Shown: positions 17,527-29,562 of the stretch, piece after piece
Position numbering within the stretch: position 1 is the stretch's first letter
Layout: each line of letters starts with the position of its first letter
Assembly (NCBI RefSeq): GCF_003958645.1
Contig: NZ_RXLO01000003.1
Location: 783,715 to 847,714, forward strand
Direction: 5' to 3'
DNA: 64,000 bases
From: Chitinophaga rhizosphaerae
GTDB lineage: Bacteria > Bacteroidota > Bacteroidia > Chitinophagales > Chitinophagaceae
Translations under genes and position numbers: made by a program
The notes under the pieces: model-generated
Database searches by the model: none
What the model saw: the letters and a program-made list of their open reading frames with translations, nothing else
What the model was told of the DNA's origin: nothing

Positions 17527-18492
17527 TTAATCTTTCATTTCCCAGGCCATGGCGCTGGCGCCGAGAATGGCGGCGTCGCTTTCCTTGAGCTCGGAGAACA
17601 GCAATTTAACTTTATTCTGGAAGATGGGGAGCAGGTTTACTTCCATGTGCTCGCGAACGGGGCGCATGATAAGGTCGCCTGCCTGTGTAAGGCCGCCGAA
17701 CAGCACGATGGCTTCGGGGCTGGAGAACATCACGAAGTTGGCGAGGGCTTCCCCGAGCACCTTTCCGGTGAACTCGTAGATCTCCATGGCCAGTTTGTCG
17801 CCTTTGATGGCGGCTTCGTAGATGAGCTTGGAATCGATCTCCTCGCGATTGTGGTTGCGAAGCATGGAATCCAGTTCCGGGTGGGCTTCGAGCAGTTCCA
17901 GCGCGGTATTGGTGACACCGGTAGCGGATGCGTACGATTCGAGGGAGCCGCGGGCGCCGGTCCCGGGATGGAGACGGCCGCCTGGCACTACGATCACGTG
18001 GCCGAGCTCGCCGGCGAAGCCGTCGTGGCCGTAAATCAGCTGTCCGTTAGCGACGATGCCGCTGCCAACGCCGGTGCCGAGCGTGATGGTGATAAAATCT
18101 TTCATGCCGCGTGCGGAGCCGTAGGTCATTTCGCCGAGTGCGGCCGCGTTGGCGTCGTTGGTAAGAACCGTGGGAAGGCCGAAGAGGTCTTCCAGCATTT
18201 GCGCCAGGGGCACGATGCCTTTCCAGCGCAGGTTCGGAGCGTATTCGATGTTGCCGGTATAGTAGTTGCCGTTGGGGGCGCCTACGCCGATACCGCGGAT
18301 GTTTTCGATGCCGCCGACCTGTTCGATCAGCTTGGTGAGCCGCTGGTGCAGCTCTTCGAGAAACATGGTAACTTCTTCGTGTGCTTTGGTTGACATGCGG
18401 TCCTGGCAAAGGATGTTGCCACGACGGTCTACAATACCGAATTTAGTGTTCGTTCCACCGATATCAATGCCCACCGCTAGTTGCTGACTCAT
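17527..18492 (-). CDS. ROK-family sugar kinase without the zinc cysteines
   Basis: ROK kinases phosphorylate glucose, mannose, GlcNAc or related sugars. 321 residues; the ATP-binding loop is [12 protein letters not shown] (8-19), the catalytic Asp is in [11 protein letters not shown] (Asp113), and the ATP contact [10 protein letters not shown] lies at 136-145. The usual zinc motif CxCGxxGCxE after the conserved GH (His165) is here [10 protein letters not shown] (176-185): all three Cys are replaced by Pro, Thr and Ser. The rest of the active site is intact, so it is probably active. It overlaps the MFS gene upstream by 29 bases and precedes the glycosylasparaginase gene by 24 bases. The likely substrate is an N-glycan sugar (GlcNAc or mannose); this is inference. 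Confidence 0.9.
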   Translation of the reverse strand: MSQQLAVGIDIGGTNTKFGIVDRRGNILCQDRMSTKAHEEVTMFLEELHQRLTKLIEQVGGIENIRGIGVGAPNGNYYTGNIEYAPNLRWKGIVPLAQMLEDLFGLPTVLTNDANAAALGEMTYGSARGMKDFITITLGTGVGSGIVANGQLIYGHDGFAGELGHVIVVPGGRLHPGTGARGSLESYASATGVTNTALELLEAHPELDSMLRNHNREEIDSKLIYEAAIKGDKLAMEIYEFTGKVLGEALANFVMFSSPEAIVLFGGLTQAGDLIMRPVREHMEVNLLPIFQNKVKLLFSELKESDAAILGASAMAWEMKD

Positions 18493-20092
18493 AGTCTATT
18501 CCTTGGGATTTTAAAATTGATTTTACGCGTAATGCAAAGAATGCCAGGTATGCGAAGCATGCCACCGGCACGATATAAGACGTGTGAATGCCGATCGAGT
18601 CTGCGATACCGCCCTGTAACGGGGGGACCAGGGCCCCGCCGAGGATCATCATGATAAGGAAAGACGAGCCCTGGCCGGTGTATTTACCCAGGCCGGCGAT
18701 CGAGAGGCTGAAGATGCAGGGCCACATCACCGAGCAGAACAGGCCGCCGCTGATGAACGCGAACGTAGCTACCTGGCCGGTGGTGAACAGGCCGATGATC
18801 ATCGCGGCCACACCCATCACACCGAAGGTGAGCAGCGTTTTGGCCGGCTTTTCCTGTCCGTAGAAGAAACCCAGGATCTGGATCACGATGCAGATCGCGA
18901 AGGGATAGAGAATGGTAATGTCGTTCCCTTTCATGGCGTTGGCACCGAGGATGACGCCGTAAGCGATGAATGGTACCACAACGGAAAGCACCTGCCGCGC
19001 GATTTTCGAGATATTGAACACGCTGATGGCGCCCGTCCACCGGCCGATCATCAAACCGCCCCAGAAAATCGAAATATAAGGGCTGATCTCGGATTCATGC
19101 AGGCCTTCCGGCGTGAGGAACCCGGGTGTTTTCAGCAGTTCGCCGAGGTTGGAGGAAGTGCTCACTTCCACGCCTACATACACGAAGATGGCGATCATCC
19201 CCATGATGAGCTGCGGATATTTCATGGCGCCCCATCCGTCGCCGTTGGAGCGGGCCGTGAACTGGCTGTAGAAAAGGATCACCAGGATGCCTATGATCCC
19301 GGCGATGAAGTAAGGCAGGGGATGGGTGGTAACGCCCGTCCCGATGGCGATCACGACAAACATCAGGGTGATGCCCAGCAGGGAGCGCGTAGCCTTGGGG
19401 GAAGATTCGAAATGATCGTCTTCCGTGCCCTTCGGCATTTTGGTAGCCGCGAAAATACCTGCTGCTGCGAGGAAGAGGCCTACGAGCGTGAGGTACAATA
19501 CGTTGATCTTGCTGATATCGGTATCGCCGGTGGCGCCGCTCACTTTGGCGGAGCCGAACAGGAGGATGGATACGATGATGGGGCCGATGGTGGTGCCGAA
19601 GGAGTTGACACCGCCCGCGAGGTTGAGCCGGTGTGCGCCGCCGGCCGGGTCTCCCAGGAGGATGGCGAAGGGGTTGGCGGCCGTTTGCTGCAGCGAGAAG
19701 CCGAGGGCCACGATGAAGTAGGCGCCCAGGATCAGGTAGAAGGCGGCGGTTTTATCGGTCATGCCCAGGCCGAGGTTCACCGCGCCGATGGTGGCGGCCG
19801 CACCTACGCCGGAAATGATCAGGCCATATATGATCCCTTTTTTGAAACCGATACGGTTCAGGATGTCGACCCCTTTCATGGCGGAAAGAAGGTAGAGGAT
19901 GAGGGACCCTACGAAGTAAGCCCCGTAAAATGCGAAGTCGATGAGCTGCGACTGGATTTGCGTCAGCTCGAAGTGCGCTTTACAGAAGGGAATGAGTATA
20001 CTGTTGGAGGCCGCTACGAATCCCCAGAAAAAGAAAACGAGGACCAGTACGGAAAACGACGGATGCGTACCCTGTTTTTGTGGCGTGGACAT
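18464..20092 (-). CDS. MFS sugar transporter, FucP-like
   Basis: A 542-residue inner membrane major facilitator protein with about 12-14 membrane segments. The first segment [24 protein letters not shown], and the [19 protein letters not shown] loop after the fourth or fifth segment, are typical of the fucose/glucose/galactose:H+ symporter group (FucP, GluP). It is longer than FucP (about 438) because of extra central segments. Its 3' end overlaps the ROK kinase by 29 bases, so uptake and phosphorylation are coupled in one transcript. A LacI-type palindrome lies about 100 bases upstream, between it and a divergent second transporter. Confidence 0.9.
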   Translation of the reverse strand: MSTPQKQGTHPSFSVLVLVFFFWGFVAASNSILIPFCKAHFELTQIQSQLIDFAFYGAYFVGSLILYLLSAMKGVDILNRIGFKKGIIYGLIISGVGAAATIGAVNLGLGMTDKTAAFYLILGAYFIVALGFSLQQTAANPFAILLGDPAGGAHRLNLAGGVNSFGTTIGPIIVSILLFGSAKVSGATGDTDISKINVLYLTLVGLFLAAAGIFAATKMPKGTEDDHFESSPKATRSLLGITLMFVVIAIGTGVTTHPLPYFIAGIIGILVILFYSQFTARSNGDGWGAMKYPQLIMGMIAIFVYVGVEVSTSSNLGELLKTPGFLTPEGLHESEISPYISIFWGGLMIGRWTGAISVFNISKIARQVLSVVVPFIAYGVILGANAMKGNDITILYPFAICIVIQILGFFYGQEKPAKTLLTFGVMGVAAMIIGLFTTGQVATFAFISGGLFCSVMWPCIFSLSIAGLGKYTGQGSSFLIMMILGGALVPPLQGGIADSIGIHTSYIVPVACFAYLAFFALRVKSILKSQGIDYESATSGGH

Positions 20093-20188
20093 ATACCGTT
20101 AAATTTTGGTAAAATTAGGGTCTAAATGTATAATTATTTTTTTGAGAAAAGGTCAAAAAGAAACCGGAACGCCTTATTTTTTTACATT

Positions 20189-20204
20189 GCTCAAACGTTT
20201 TAGC
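20189..20204. promoter_or_regulatory. LacI-family type operator between divergent transporter genes
   Basis: GCTCAAACGTTTTAGC is a 16-base palindrome with one mismatched pair and the central AAACGTTT. It shares its core with the palindrome upstream of the GH92 gene (13643-13656). It lies in the 184-base region between the divergent MFS genes and could control both. Confidence 0.5.
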
Positions 20205-20276
20205 TAATATATTTATGAATTTAGCGAATTGTTCATTATGTTCGTGGCATTCTTGAACAATCAACCTTTGTCATTC

Positions 20277-21578
20277 ATGAGTAATCAGACAGCTGCAGCT
20301 CCTCCCGTGGCCGCGCAACGTAACAACTACACCCAGGCGATGGTGATCATCGCGGCGCTATTCTTTATTTTCGGCTTTGTGACCTGGCTGAACTCCGTAC
20401 TGATCCCGTTCCTGCAACAGGCCTGTGAGTTGACGGACACCGTAGCTTACCTTGTTACTTTCGCCTTTTATATTTCCTATGTAGTGATGGCGATCCCTTC
20501 TTCCGTGATCCTCAAGAAGATAGGCTTCCCCAAGGGCATGTCGCTCGGGTTGCTGATCATCGCTGCCGGTTCGCTCATCTTCATCCCCGCGGCGCAGATG
20601 CGCTCATACCCGCTGTTCCTGGTTGGGCTTTTCACCCAGGGCACCGGCCTTGCGCTCCTGCAAACCGCTTCCAACCCTTATGTTACGATTCTCGGCCCCA
20701 TCGAAAGCGCCGCTAAACGTATTAGCATCATGGGTATCTGTAATAAACTGGCTGGTATCATCGGCATTTTCGTGCTGGCGAAGCTGCTTTTCAGCGACAC
20801 CGAAGCCGTTTCCGCCAAAATCGCTACCCTCGTGGGTGCAGAGCGCGAAGCGGAGCTCGACCTGCTGGCCGGCCGCCTCGTAGTTCCCTACGCCGTTATG
20901 GCCGGTGTGCTCGTGCTGCTCGCCATTTTCGTTCGCCGCTCCCATCTGCCTGAAATCAACCAGGACGAAGATGCGTCCCAGGCCGGCGGGGCCGACAAAT
21001 ACGGCCGCAAATCCGTGTTCGAAATTCCCTACCTGCTCATCGGCGTACTGAGCCTCTTCCTTTACGTGGGTGTGGAAGTATTGGCGATCGATACCCTCAC
21101 GAACTATGGCACCTACACAGGCCTGGCGAAAGACGTGGCTTCCCACCTCGCCATCTACTGCCTCTTCGCTTTCGGCGTAGGCTATATGCTCGGTGTTGCG
21201 CTGGTACCGAAAGTCCTGTCCCAGAAAAACGCACTGATGATCTGCGCCATCATGGGCATCGTATTCACGGTCGGCGCGCTGCTGACCAGCGGTATGACCT
21301 CCATCGTGTTCATCATCCTCCTCAGCTTCGCCCACTCGCTCATGTGGCCTGGCATCTGGCCCCTGGCGATCGACAAGCTCGGCCGTTTCACCAAAACCGG
21401 TTCCGCATTGCTGGTAATGGGTATCGGCGGTGGCGCCATCCTGCCGCTGATCTACGGTGCTATCGTGGATGCCATGGGCGGCGACCGCCAGATCCCCTAC
21501 GCGATCATGATCCCCTGCTACCTGGTGATCCTGTACTTCGCCGTAGCCGGTCACAAAAAAGGACTGCCCGCCAAGTAA
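20277..21578 (+). CDS. MFS sugar transporter, NagP/GluP-like
   Basis: A 433-residue inner membrane sugar:H+ symporter of the FucP/GluP/NagP group with 12 expected membrane segments; the first, VIIAALFFIFGFVTWLNSVLIPF, and the loop LALLQTASNPYVTILGP (after segment 4-5) are family marks. The size fits the group better with ATG at 20277; TTG 20229 and ATG 20238 would only lengthen the N-terminus. It diverges from the other MFS gene and precedes galK, with a terminator between. Candidate substrates are GlcNAc, glucose or galactose; the neighbouring galK makes galactose a fair guess. Confidence 0.9.
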   Translation: MSNQTAAAPPVAAQRNNYTQAMVIIAALFFIFGFVTWLNSVLIPFLQQACELTDTVAYLVTFAFYISYVVMAIPSSVILKKIGFPKGMSLGLLIIAAGSLIFIPAAQMRSYPLFLVGLFTQGTGLALLQTASNPYVTILGPIESAAKRISIMGICNKLAGIIGIFVLAKLLFSDTEAVSAKIATLVGAEREAELDLLAGRLVVPYAVMAGVLVLLAIFVRRSHLPEINQDEDASQAGGADKYGRKSVFEIPYLLIGVLSLFLYVGVEVLAIDTLTNYGTYTGLAKDVASHLAIYCLFAFGVGYMLGVALVPKVLSQKNALMICAIMGIVFTVGALLTSGMTSIVFIILLSFAHSLMWPGIWPLAIDKLGRFTKTGSALLVMGIGGGAILPLIYGAIVDAMGGDRQIPYAIMIPCYLVILYFAVAGHKKGLPAK

Positions 21579-21600
21579 GCCTGGTAAAGATATTATATGG

Positions 21601-21634
21601 AAAGCCCCCGGAGACCGTAGTCCCGGGGGCTTTT
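21601..21634 (+). terminator. Rho-independent terminator after the NagP-like transporter
   Basis: Stem AAAGCCCCCGG / CCGGGGGCTTTT with a loop of about 10 bases, 22 bases past the stop codon; the T tail is on the plus strand. Confidence 0.85.
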
Positions 21635-21719
21635 CCGTTCCTGCCAACCCCTCCCGCCCAACAATTTTCTGAAATCTCCGCCTTTTTATTATTTTTAGGT
21701 GTAAAATTTACCCTTATAA

Positions 21720-22886
21720 ATGATCGCAACAGCCACAGCCGAGTTCCGCAAGCGTTTCAACCGGGAGCCCCTCATCGTCAGCTCCCCCGGAAGGATCAAC
21801 CTGATCGGAGAACACACCGACTATAACGAAGGGTTCGTGTTGCCCGCCGCCATCGACAAGCGTATCGTGTACGCCATCGCCCTGAACGGTACGGACACCT
21901 GCAACGCCCACGCCCTGTTCAACAACGAAACGCAGTCGTTCTCCCTCGAAAACATCGAGCCCGGCGGCGAATGGATCAATTATATCAAAGGCGTGGTGTA
22001 CCATTTGCAGAAACAGGGGTACGGTGTGAAAGGGTTCGATTGCGTCATCACCGGCGATATTCCCATCGGCGCCGGCATGAGCAGCTCCGCCGCGGTGGAA
22101 GGCGGCCTGGCCGTAGGGCTCGACCATCTCCTCAACTTCAACCTCTCCCGCATGGAAATGGCCCGCATCGGCCAATTGGCGGAACATACCTTCCCGGGCG
22201 TGAAATGCGGCATTATGGACCAGTTCGCGAATCTGCACGGCCGTAAAGACAGCGTCATGCTGCTCGACTGCCGCAGCCTCGATTACCAGTATTTTCCCTT
22301 CCGTTTTTCCGAAGAAGTGAAAGTGGTACTGGTGAACTCGATGGTCCACCATTCCCTCGCATCTTCGGAGTACAACGTTCGCCGCGCGCAGTGCGAAGAA
22401 GGGGTGAAGATCCTGCGGGATGTGTACCCCGGCATCAACAGCCTCCGCGATCTCACGTCGGAACAAATCATCCTGCAAAAACATCTACTGCCCGCCAAAG
22501 TGTACGACCGCTGCCTCTATGTGACCCAGGAAAACGAGCGGGTGGAAAAAGCCTGCGCGCATTTGCAGCGCAACGAGCTGAAAGAAGCCGGCGCACTCAT
22601 GTTCGCTTCCCACGAAGGGTTGAGCAAACGCTACGAAGTGTCCTGCCCGGAGCTGGACTTCCTGGCCCACCTGGCCGCGCAACGCCCCGAAGTGGCCGGC
22701 GCGCGCATGATGGGCGGCGGCTTCGGCGGATGCACCATCAACCTCGTTCAAACAGACAAGGTCGAAGAATTCTGCGATTTCGTGCAGGAACAATTCCGCC
22801 AGCGATACGGCGTTTCGCCCGAAATCTATATCACGTCGATCGAAGACGGCGCCAAAGTTCAGCTGACCGCTGAAGCCGTGGCATAA
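21720..22886 (+). CDS. galK: Galactokinase
   Basis: Phosphorylates alpha-D-galactose to galactose-1-phosphate at the head of the Leloir pathway in the cytoplasm. 388 residues, as in other bacteria. GHMP kinase marks: GRINLIGEHTDY (24-35), the ATP loop GDIPIGAGMSSSAA (112-125), the catalytic Asp167 in KCGIMDQFAN, and the third motif MMGGGFGGCTINLV. No galT or galE is next to it. It has its own terminator and lies 141 bases after the sugar transporter. Confidence 0.97.
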   Translation: MIATATAEFRKRFNREPLIVSSPGRINLIGEHTDYNEGFVLPAAIDKRIVYAIALNGTDTCNAHALFNNETQSFSLENIEPGGEWINYIKGVVYHLQKQGYGVKGFDCVITGDIPIGAGMSSSAAVEGGLAVGLDHLLNFNLSRMEMARIGQLAEHTFPGVKCGIMDQFANLHGRKDSVMLLDCRSLDYQYFPFRFSEEVKVVLVNSMVHHSLASSEYNVRRAQCEEGVKILRDVYPGINSLRDLTSEQIILQKHLLPAKVYDRCLYVTQENERVEKACAHLQRNELKEAGALMFASHEGLSKRYEVSCPELDFLAHLAAQRPEVAGARMMGGGFGGCTINLVQTDKVEEFCDFVQEQFRQRYGVSPEIYITSIEDGAKVQLTAEAVA

Positions 22887-22902
22887 AAAAATTCCAGGCA
22901 AC

Positions 22903-22936
22903 AAAAAAGCCGGCTGCGAATCGCGGCCGGCTTTTT
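22903..22936 (+). terminator. Rho-independent terminator after galK
   Basis: Stem AAAAAAGCCGGC / GCCGGCTTTTT around a GC-rich inner part (TGCGAATCGCG). A and T tails on both sides would let it act on both strands. Confidence 0.85.
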
Positions 22937-22954
22937 GGTTGGATAAAAAACGAA

Positions 22955-23291
22955 TTAACGTGGCGCTGCAAGATCGACCGTGAGGCCGATGCGCTGGGTG
23001 TTGGACAGCGGGTTGCGTTTGGCGCCAGGTGTTAAGCCGCGCCCAGTCCGAGGTTTGCGGGAAGGAGCACCTGCTGGCCGGAGTCGCCGCGGTAAGCAAT
23101 GCGCGAACCGGGATTGCTCAACGCCCGGCCCGCCGTAAAGCCCCGTCCTGCATCGTTCAACCGGGATAAAACAGCGAAACATCGCCCGCTACGGCCGTGG
23201 CGGCTTTGTAGCGTACCGCGTTCAGGTTGCCGCGCACGAGGCTGGAGTTGATGTAGCGGAACGCCACACCGATGGGAGGCAGCCTTCTGTT
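22955..23291 (-). pseudogene. Frameshifted remnant downstream of susD
   Basis: On the minus strand three protein-like pieces follow each other in different frames: GVAFRYINSSLVRGNLNAVR to SLFYPG and a TGA, then RGFTAGRALSNPGSRIAYRG to LPANLGLGAA and TAA, then TPGAKRNPLSNTQRIGLTVDL and stop. The last piece ends like an outer membrane beta-barrel strand, as SusC-type proteins do, but I cannot name the family. It follows susD on the same strand by 23 bases, so it may once have been the next gene of that operon. This explains most of the gene-free stretch 22887-23313. Confidence 0.5.
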
Positions 23292-23313
23292 TTAAACGTT
23301 GATATGATAAGGA

Positions 23314-24642
23314 TCAGCGATTGGCTTCTGCTTCCGGAAGCGGAAGCTCTTTCCAAACGTTATCGTCGGGCCGGTCGATCGGCAATTGTGCCAACCTGTT
23401 GTAGCGGCGCATATCGATCCAGCGGTGCCCTTCTCCCCAGAGGGAAAACCGGCGCTGCTTCAGCATTTCGTTGATGACTTTGTCTTTCGTGTCCAGATCC
23501 AGGCGGGCTTGCAGACCGTGGCGGGTACGGATGATGTTGAGCGCATCCGCAGCGTTGGCCAGGTTGTTGCTTTGCGCCTGCGCTTCAGCGTAAATAAGGA
23601 TCAGCTCTTCGTTCCGGATGATGGGGAACGGCGATTCGAGCGATGCGCTGATGGGGAAGTTGCGGGGGCTTTCCGGAAGATCGTCTACCACAAGCGGTGT
23701 GGTGCGGGGCGCACTGGCTTTGTTGATCCGGTCGTCTCCGGCTTCCAGGTCTTGCACGTATGTAGGATGGATGAGGCGGATGTTGGCGTCAGACATGTTG
23801 TTGATGAAAACATCGTTTTCCTCGTCGCCGCTGGCGGAAGAGTAGAGGTGTTGAGGCCCGGCGTTCAAATTGGCGCCGGCCGTCTGGTCGAGGAAGCTGG
23901 CGTTAAGGGCGGTGAGCGCGGCGGCCCATTGTTCACGGTAAACAGCTACCCGGGCGGCAAGCGCGCGGTTGAACTTGCGGAAACCGGCCACATCGTCGAA
24001 ACCTTCGAATCCCGACGACAGCTCAAACTCGAATTCTGCGCTGTTCAGCATTGCATTGGCGTCGTCCAGCAGTTTGGCGATGCCTTCCAGCGCTTGCGCG
24101 CGGGTTACTTTAGGGCCGGGATTGTTGGGGTCGGTCACTTCCAGCCTGAGACCATTGTCGTAGCTGAGGTTCAGCACCATGAGCAGCTGGTGCGCCATGA
24201 TGGTTTTGGCGTATGCGTTGTAGCCATTACGCTGCTGGTCGCGGGTGAGCGCTTTGGAATTCTTCACGCCTTCCATCAGCAGGTTGCAGGTTTTTACGGT
24301 GTTGTACCGCATCGTCCAGGGCGTGCTGGCGAGGAAGTCGGCGCCGCTGATCACGAGCGATCCTTTGCCGAGCATGGAGCCCGAGAGCCGCGGATCTGTC
24401 GAGGAATAACGGAAGAATTCGCGGCCGATGGAGCCGGTAATGTCGATATACAAACCCAGCCGGCTCCGCATCGAAGCTTCAATGCCGGTCACCAGGTTAT
24501 TCATTTCGCCGATGGTGGGGTTCTTGATGATCTCCTCCATCGTAGGCGCGTTAGGGTTGGGGATCGCTTCGTTCTTGCATGCGCTGAATGCAAGCCCGGC
24601 CGCGAGGATCGATATGTAAAGGCTATTCTGTTTCATCTTCAT
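23314..24642 (-). CDS. SusD/RagB-family nutrient-binding outer membrane lipoprotein
   Basis: Lid protein of a SusCD complex that captures glycans or peptides at the cell surface. 442 residues. The lipobox is FSAC-K with Cys21. The alpha-helical TPR-like body shows the family pieces GSLVISGADFLASTPWTMRYN, RNEELILIYAEAQAQ and NIIRTRHGL, and the usual C-terminal RRFSLWGEGHRWIDMRRYN. It lies 14 bases after susC on the minus strand and is surely co-transcribed with it. It is shorter than many SusD proteins (500-600) but appears complete. Confidence 0.93.
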   Translation of the reverse strand: MKMKQNSLYISILAAGLAFSACKNEAIPNPNAPTMEEIIKNPTIGEMNNLVTGIEASMRSRLGLYIDITGSIGREFFRYSSTDPRLSGSMLGKGSLVISGADFLASTPWTMRYNTVKTCNLLMEGVKNSKALTRDQQRNGYNAYAKTIMAHQLLMVLNLSYDNGLRLEVTDPNNPGPKVTRAQALEGIAKLLDDANAMLNSAEFEFELSSGFEGFDDVAGFRKFNRALAARVAVYREQWAAALTALNASFLDQTAGANLNAGPQHLYSSASGDEENDVFINNMSDANIRLIHPTYVQDLEAGDDRINKASAPRTTPLVVDDLPESPRNFPISASLESPFPIIRNEELILIYAEAQAQSNNLANAADALNIIRTRHGLQARLDLDTKDKVINEMLKQRRFSLWGEGHRWIDMRRYNRLAQLPIDRPDDNVWKELPLPEAEANR

Positions 24643-24656
24643 TGTCAGCTTTTGAA

Positions 24657-27566
<2,910 letters not shown>

Positions 27567-27886
27567 TTGCGTTTTTTTTGATTGAAGCGATGAATCGTTT
27601 ACCCGTGTATGGCTTGTGTGATTGCATGATTAGGGCGCATGGTCCTTTCGTATTGGCTGATAATTATCCTTCAGGGTCAGATTGATTTGTAAATGTAATC
27701 TCCGCCCTGCCTACGGGGATTTGCGGCAGATGCGAGTTGCGGGATGAATTGACTGAAACGGCGGATTTAATGGCTGAAGGGGGCTGGCGCGGAAATGAGG
27801 GAGGGGGGATTTGACGTTTCGTCCGTCAAAATGATGGGCTTATCGTTAATAAAACATCGTTAAAGCGGCTTTTCACCGGAAACGAA
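27567..27886. other. Upstream region of susC, no gene seen
   Basis: About 320 bases between the susC start and the terminator of the next minus-strand gene. It holds the susC leader and promoter region. I see no exact TAnnTTTG element, operator palindrome or ORF that looks coding on either strand. Confidence 0.5.
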
Positions 27887-27917
27887 AAAGCCCCGGCACA
27901 GTGTGCCGGGGCTGTCT
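27885..27917 (-). terminator. Rho-independent terminator after the GH109-like gene
   Basis: An 11-base-pair stem AGCCCCGGCAC / GTGCCGGGGCT (27889-27899 and 27903-27913), 3-base loop. On the minus strand it is followed by TTTTTCG. It lies about 24 bases past the stop codon. Confidence 0.85.
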
Positions 27918-27940
27918 TTCAATATGTTAGCCGTTACGGA

Positions 27941-29338
27941 TCAGTACTCTCCGTTCAGCGCGAAGTTCGGTTTGCGGTTGATCCACTTGCCGCGCGTAAA
28001 GTCGGGGATGTATTGAACAGACCCTCCCTCCAGCACGCTCTGCTCGCTCAGCGGGGTGATCGCATACCAGGTAGCCAGGTCATACACGTCCATCTGGTAA
28101 TCCGTTCCGCGTTTGATCGATTCGATGAAGGAGTTGATGACGAACCAGTCCATACCGCCATGCCCCGCGCCGGAAGCGTCGTTGCCATAGCGTTTCCACA
28201 GCGGGTGGTCGTATTTGCCCATGTAGCTCTCTGCGTCTTCGGGCGTTCCGGCCTTTTCCCATCCGTGAGGCTTGCTTTTCCCTTCGATGTGGATACTGTC
28301 GAAATCGTCCATCCACAGCCCGTTCGTGCCCTGCACGCGGAAGTTCAGCGAATAGGGGCGGGGAAGGTTCGTGTCGTGGGACAGCATGATGGTTTCGCCG
28401 TTGTTGGTTTTGATGAGCGTGCTCACGATATCGCCCAGCTTGAATTCCACTTTGGCGTTCGGGTGGTTGGGCCCGCCCTGCGGATGGTCTACGATGTATT
28501 TGTGCAGCCCGCGCGATTTGGTGGCTACGCTCGTGAGCGACAGCAGCCTGTTGCCGCGGTTGGTATTGATCATGTTGTTTACCGGCCCCAGCCCGTGCGT
28601 GGGGTACAGGTCGCCGTTGCGGTGCACGCTGTGGTTGGTGCGCCATTTCGCTTCCGACAGGCCTTTCTCCCCGAATTCCACGCCGCCGCCGTAATACTGC
28701 TTGCCGTCGTTGAACTTCACGGCGCGGAGATCGTGCTGGTATCCGCCCTGGAGGTGGACCAGTTCACCGAAAAGGCCCTGCCGTACCATGTTCAGCACGG
28801 CCAGCACATCGCGGCGGTAATTCACGTTTTCCATGCCGAAAACCGGGATGCCGGTAGATTCGGAAGTGTTCACCAGTTCCCAGCACTCCTGGATGTCTGC
28901 AGCGCCGCAAACTTCCACGGCCGGCGTAACGCCCGCGCGCATGGCAGCTACGGCCTGGATGGTATGCCATTCCCAGGGCGTGGCGATGATCACGGCGTCG
29001 ATGTCGCCGCGCTTAAGAAGGTTCTTGTAGTCGTGCGGGCCATTCGTATATTCCGCCACCTTGCGCTTGGCGCCGTACGCGGCCTGGATTTCCTTGCGGA
29101 CCAGCGGCATGGCGAAATCGATGTCCGGGTCGGCAACGGCCACCACGTCTACGTCGCTGCGCTTGAGGCACAGCTTCAGGTGCTCGATCCCGCGGGCACC
29201 CACGCCGATCACGCCCAGTCTTACTTTTTCTTTCTTAATCCCGGCGAAAACGCGTGCCGGCGTATTCATCAAACCCAGGCCCACTCCTGCGGCCACGGTG
29301 TTGCGGAGAAATTTTCTGCGATGCAATGGCTTGTTCAT
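27941..29338 (-). CDS. GH109-type glycosidase / Gfo/Idh/MocA-family protein, Tat-exported
   Basis: 465 residues. The N-terminus HRRKFLRNTVAAGVGLGL is a Tat signal. The Rossmann loop is LGVIGVGARGIEHL. The middle part has blocks known from GH109 alpha-N-acetylgalactosaminidases: GGYQHDLR, NGDLYPTHGLGPV and LSHDTNLPRPYSLNFRVQG. GH109 enzymes use bound NAD+ to remove alpha-GalNAc from blood group A or mucin glycans by an oxidation-elimination path. ATG at 29338 is chosen because it starts directly at the Tat signal; the frame is open for 43 more codons. Single gene with own terminator, divergent from the fucosidase. The precise sugar is inferred from family likeness. Confidence 0.85.
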   Translation of the reverse strand: MNKPLHRRKFLRNTVAAGVGLGLMNTPARVFAGIKKEKVRLGVIGVGARGIEHLKLCLKRSDVDVVAVADPDIDFAMPLVRKEIQAAYGAKRKVAEYTNGPHDYKNLLKRGDIDAVIIATPWEWHTIQAVAAMRAGVTPAVEVCGAADIQECWELVNTSESTGIPVFGMENVNYRRDVLAVLNMVRQGLFGELVHLQGGYQHDLRAVKFNDGKQYYGGGVEFGEKGLSEAKWRTNHSVHRNGDLYPTHGLGPVNNMINTNRGNRLLSLTSVATKSRGLHKYIVDHPQGGPNHPNAKVEFKLGDIVSTLIKTNNGETIMLSHDTNLPRPYSLNFRVQGTNGLWMDDFDSIHIEGKSKPHGWEKAGTPEDAESYMGKYDHPLWKRYGNDASGAGHGGMDWFVINSFIESIKRGTDYQMDVYDLATWYAITPLSEQSVLEGGSVQYIPDFTRGKWINRKPNFALNGEY

Positions 29339-29562
29339 ATCAGCTCGATTGTTGTAAATAAAGAGTAACGGGATACAATGTAGCGTTTTCAGGTAAAACA
29401 CTTTCCACCAGACAGGAAAATTGTGACATTCGTGTGATGGACGGCAAATCCGGAGGGCGGGTTTCATAGTATTTTCTCATTCTTTTTCATGATATTGACA
29501 ATGTTCGCGAAATGCGCCCCGGATACTTATTTTGAGGGATGTCACGTCTACAAGCACGATTT

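Noticed and set aside
16465..18393. A 642-codon plus-strand frame across glycosylasparaginase and ROK kinase genes
   Set aside because: It spans two real minus-strand genes and their gap, with no known domain.
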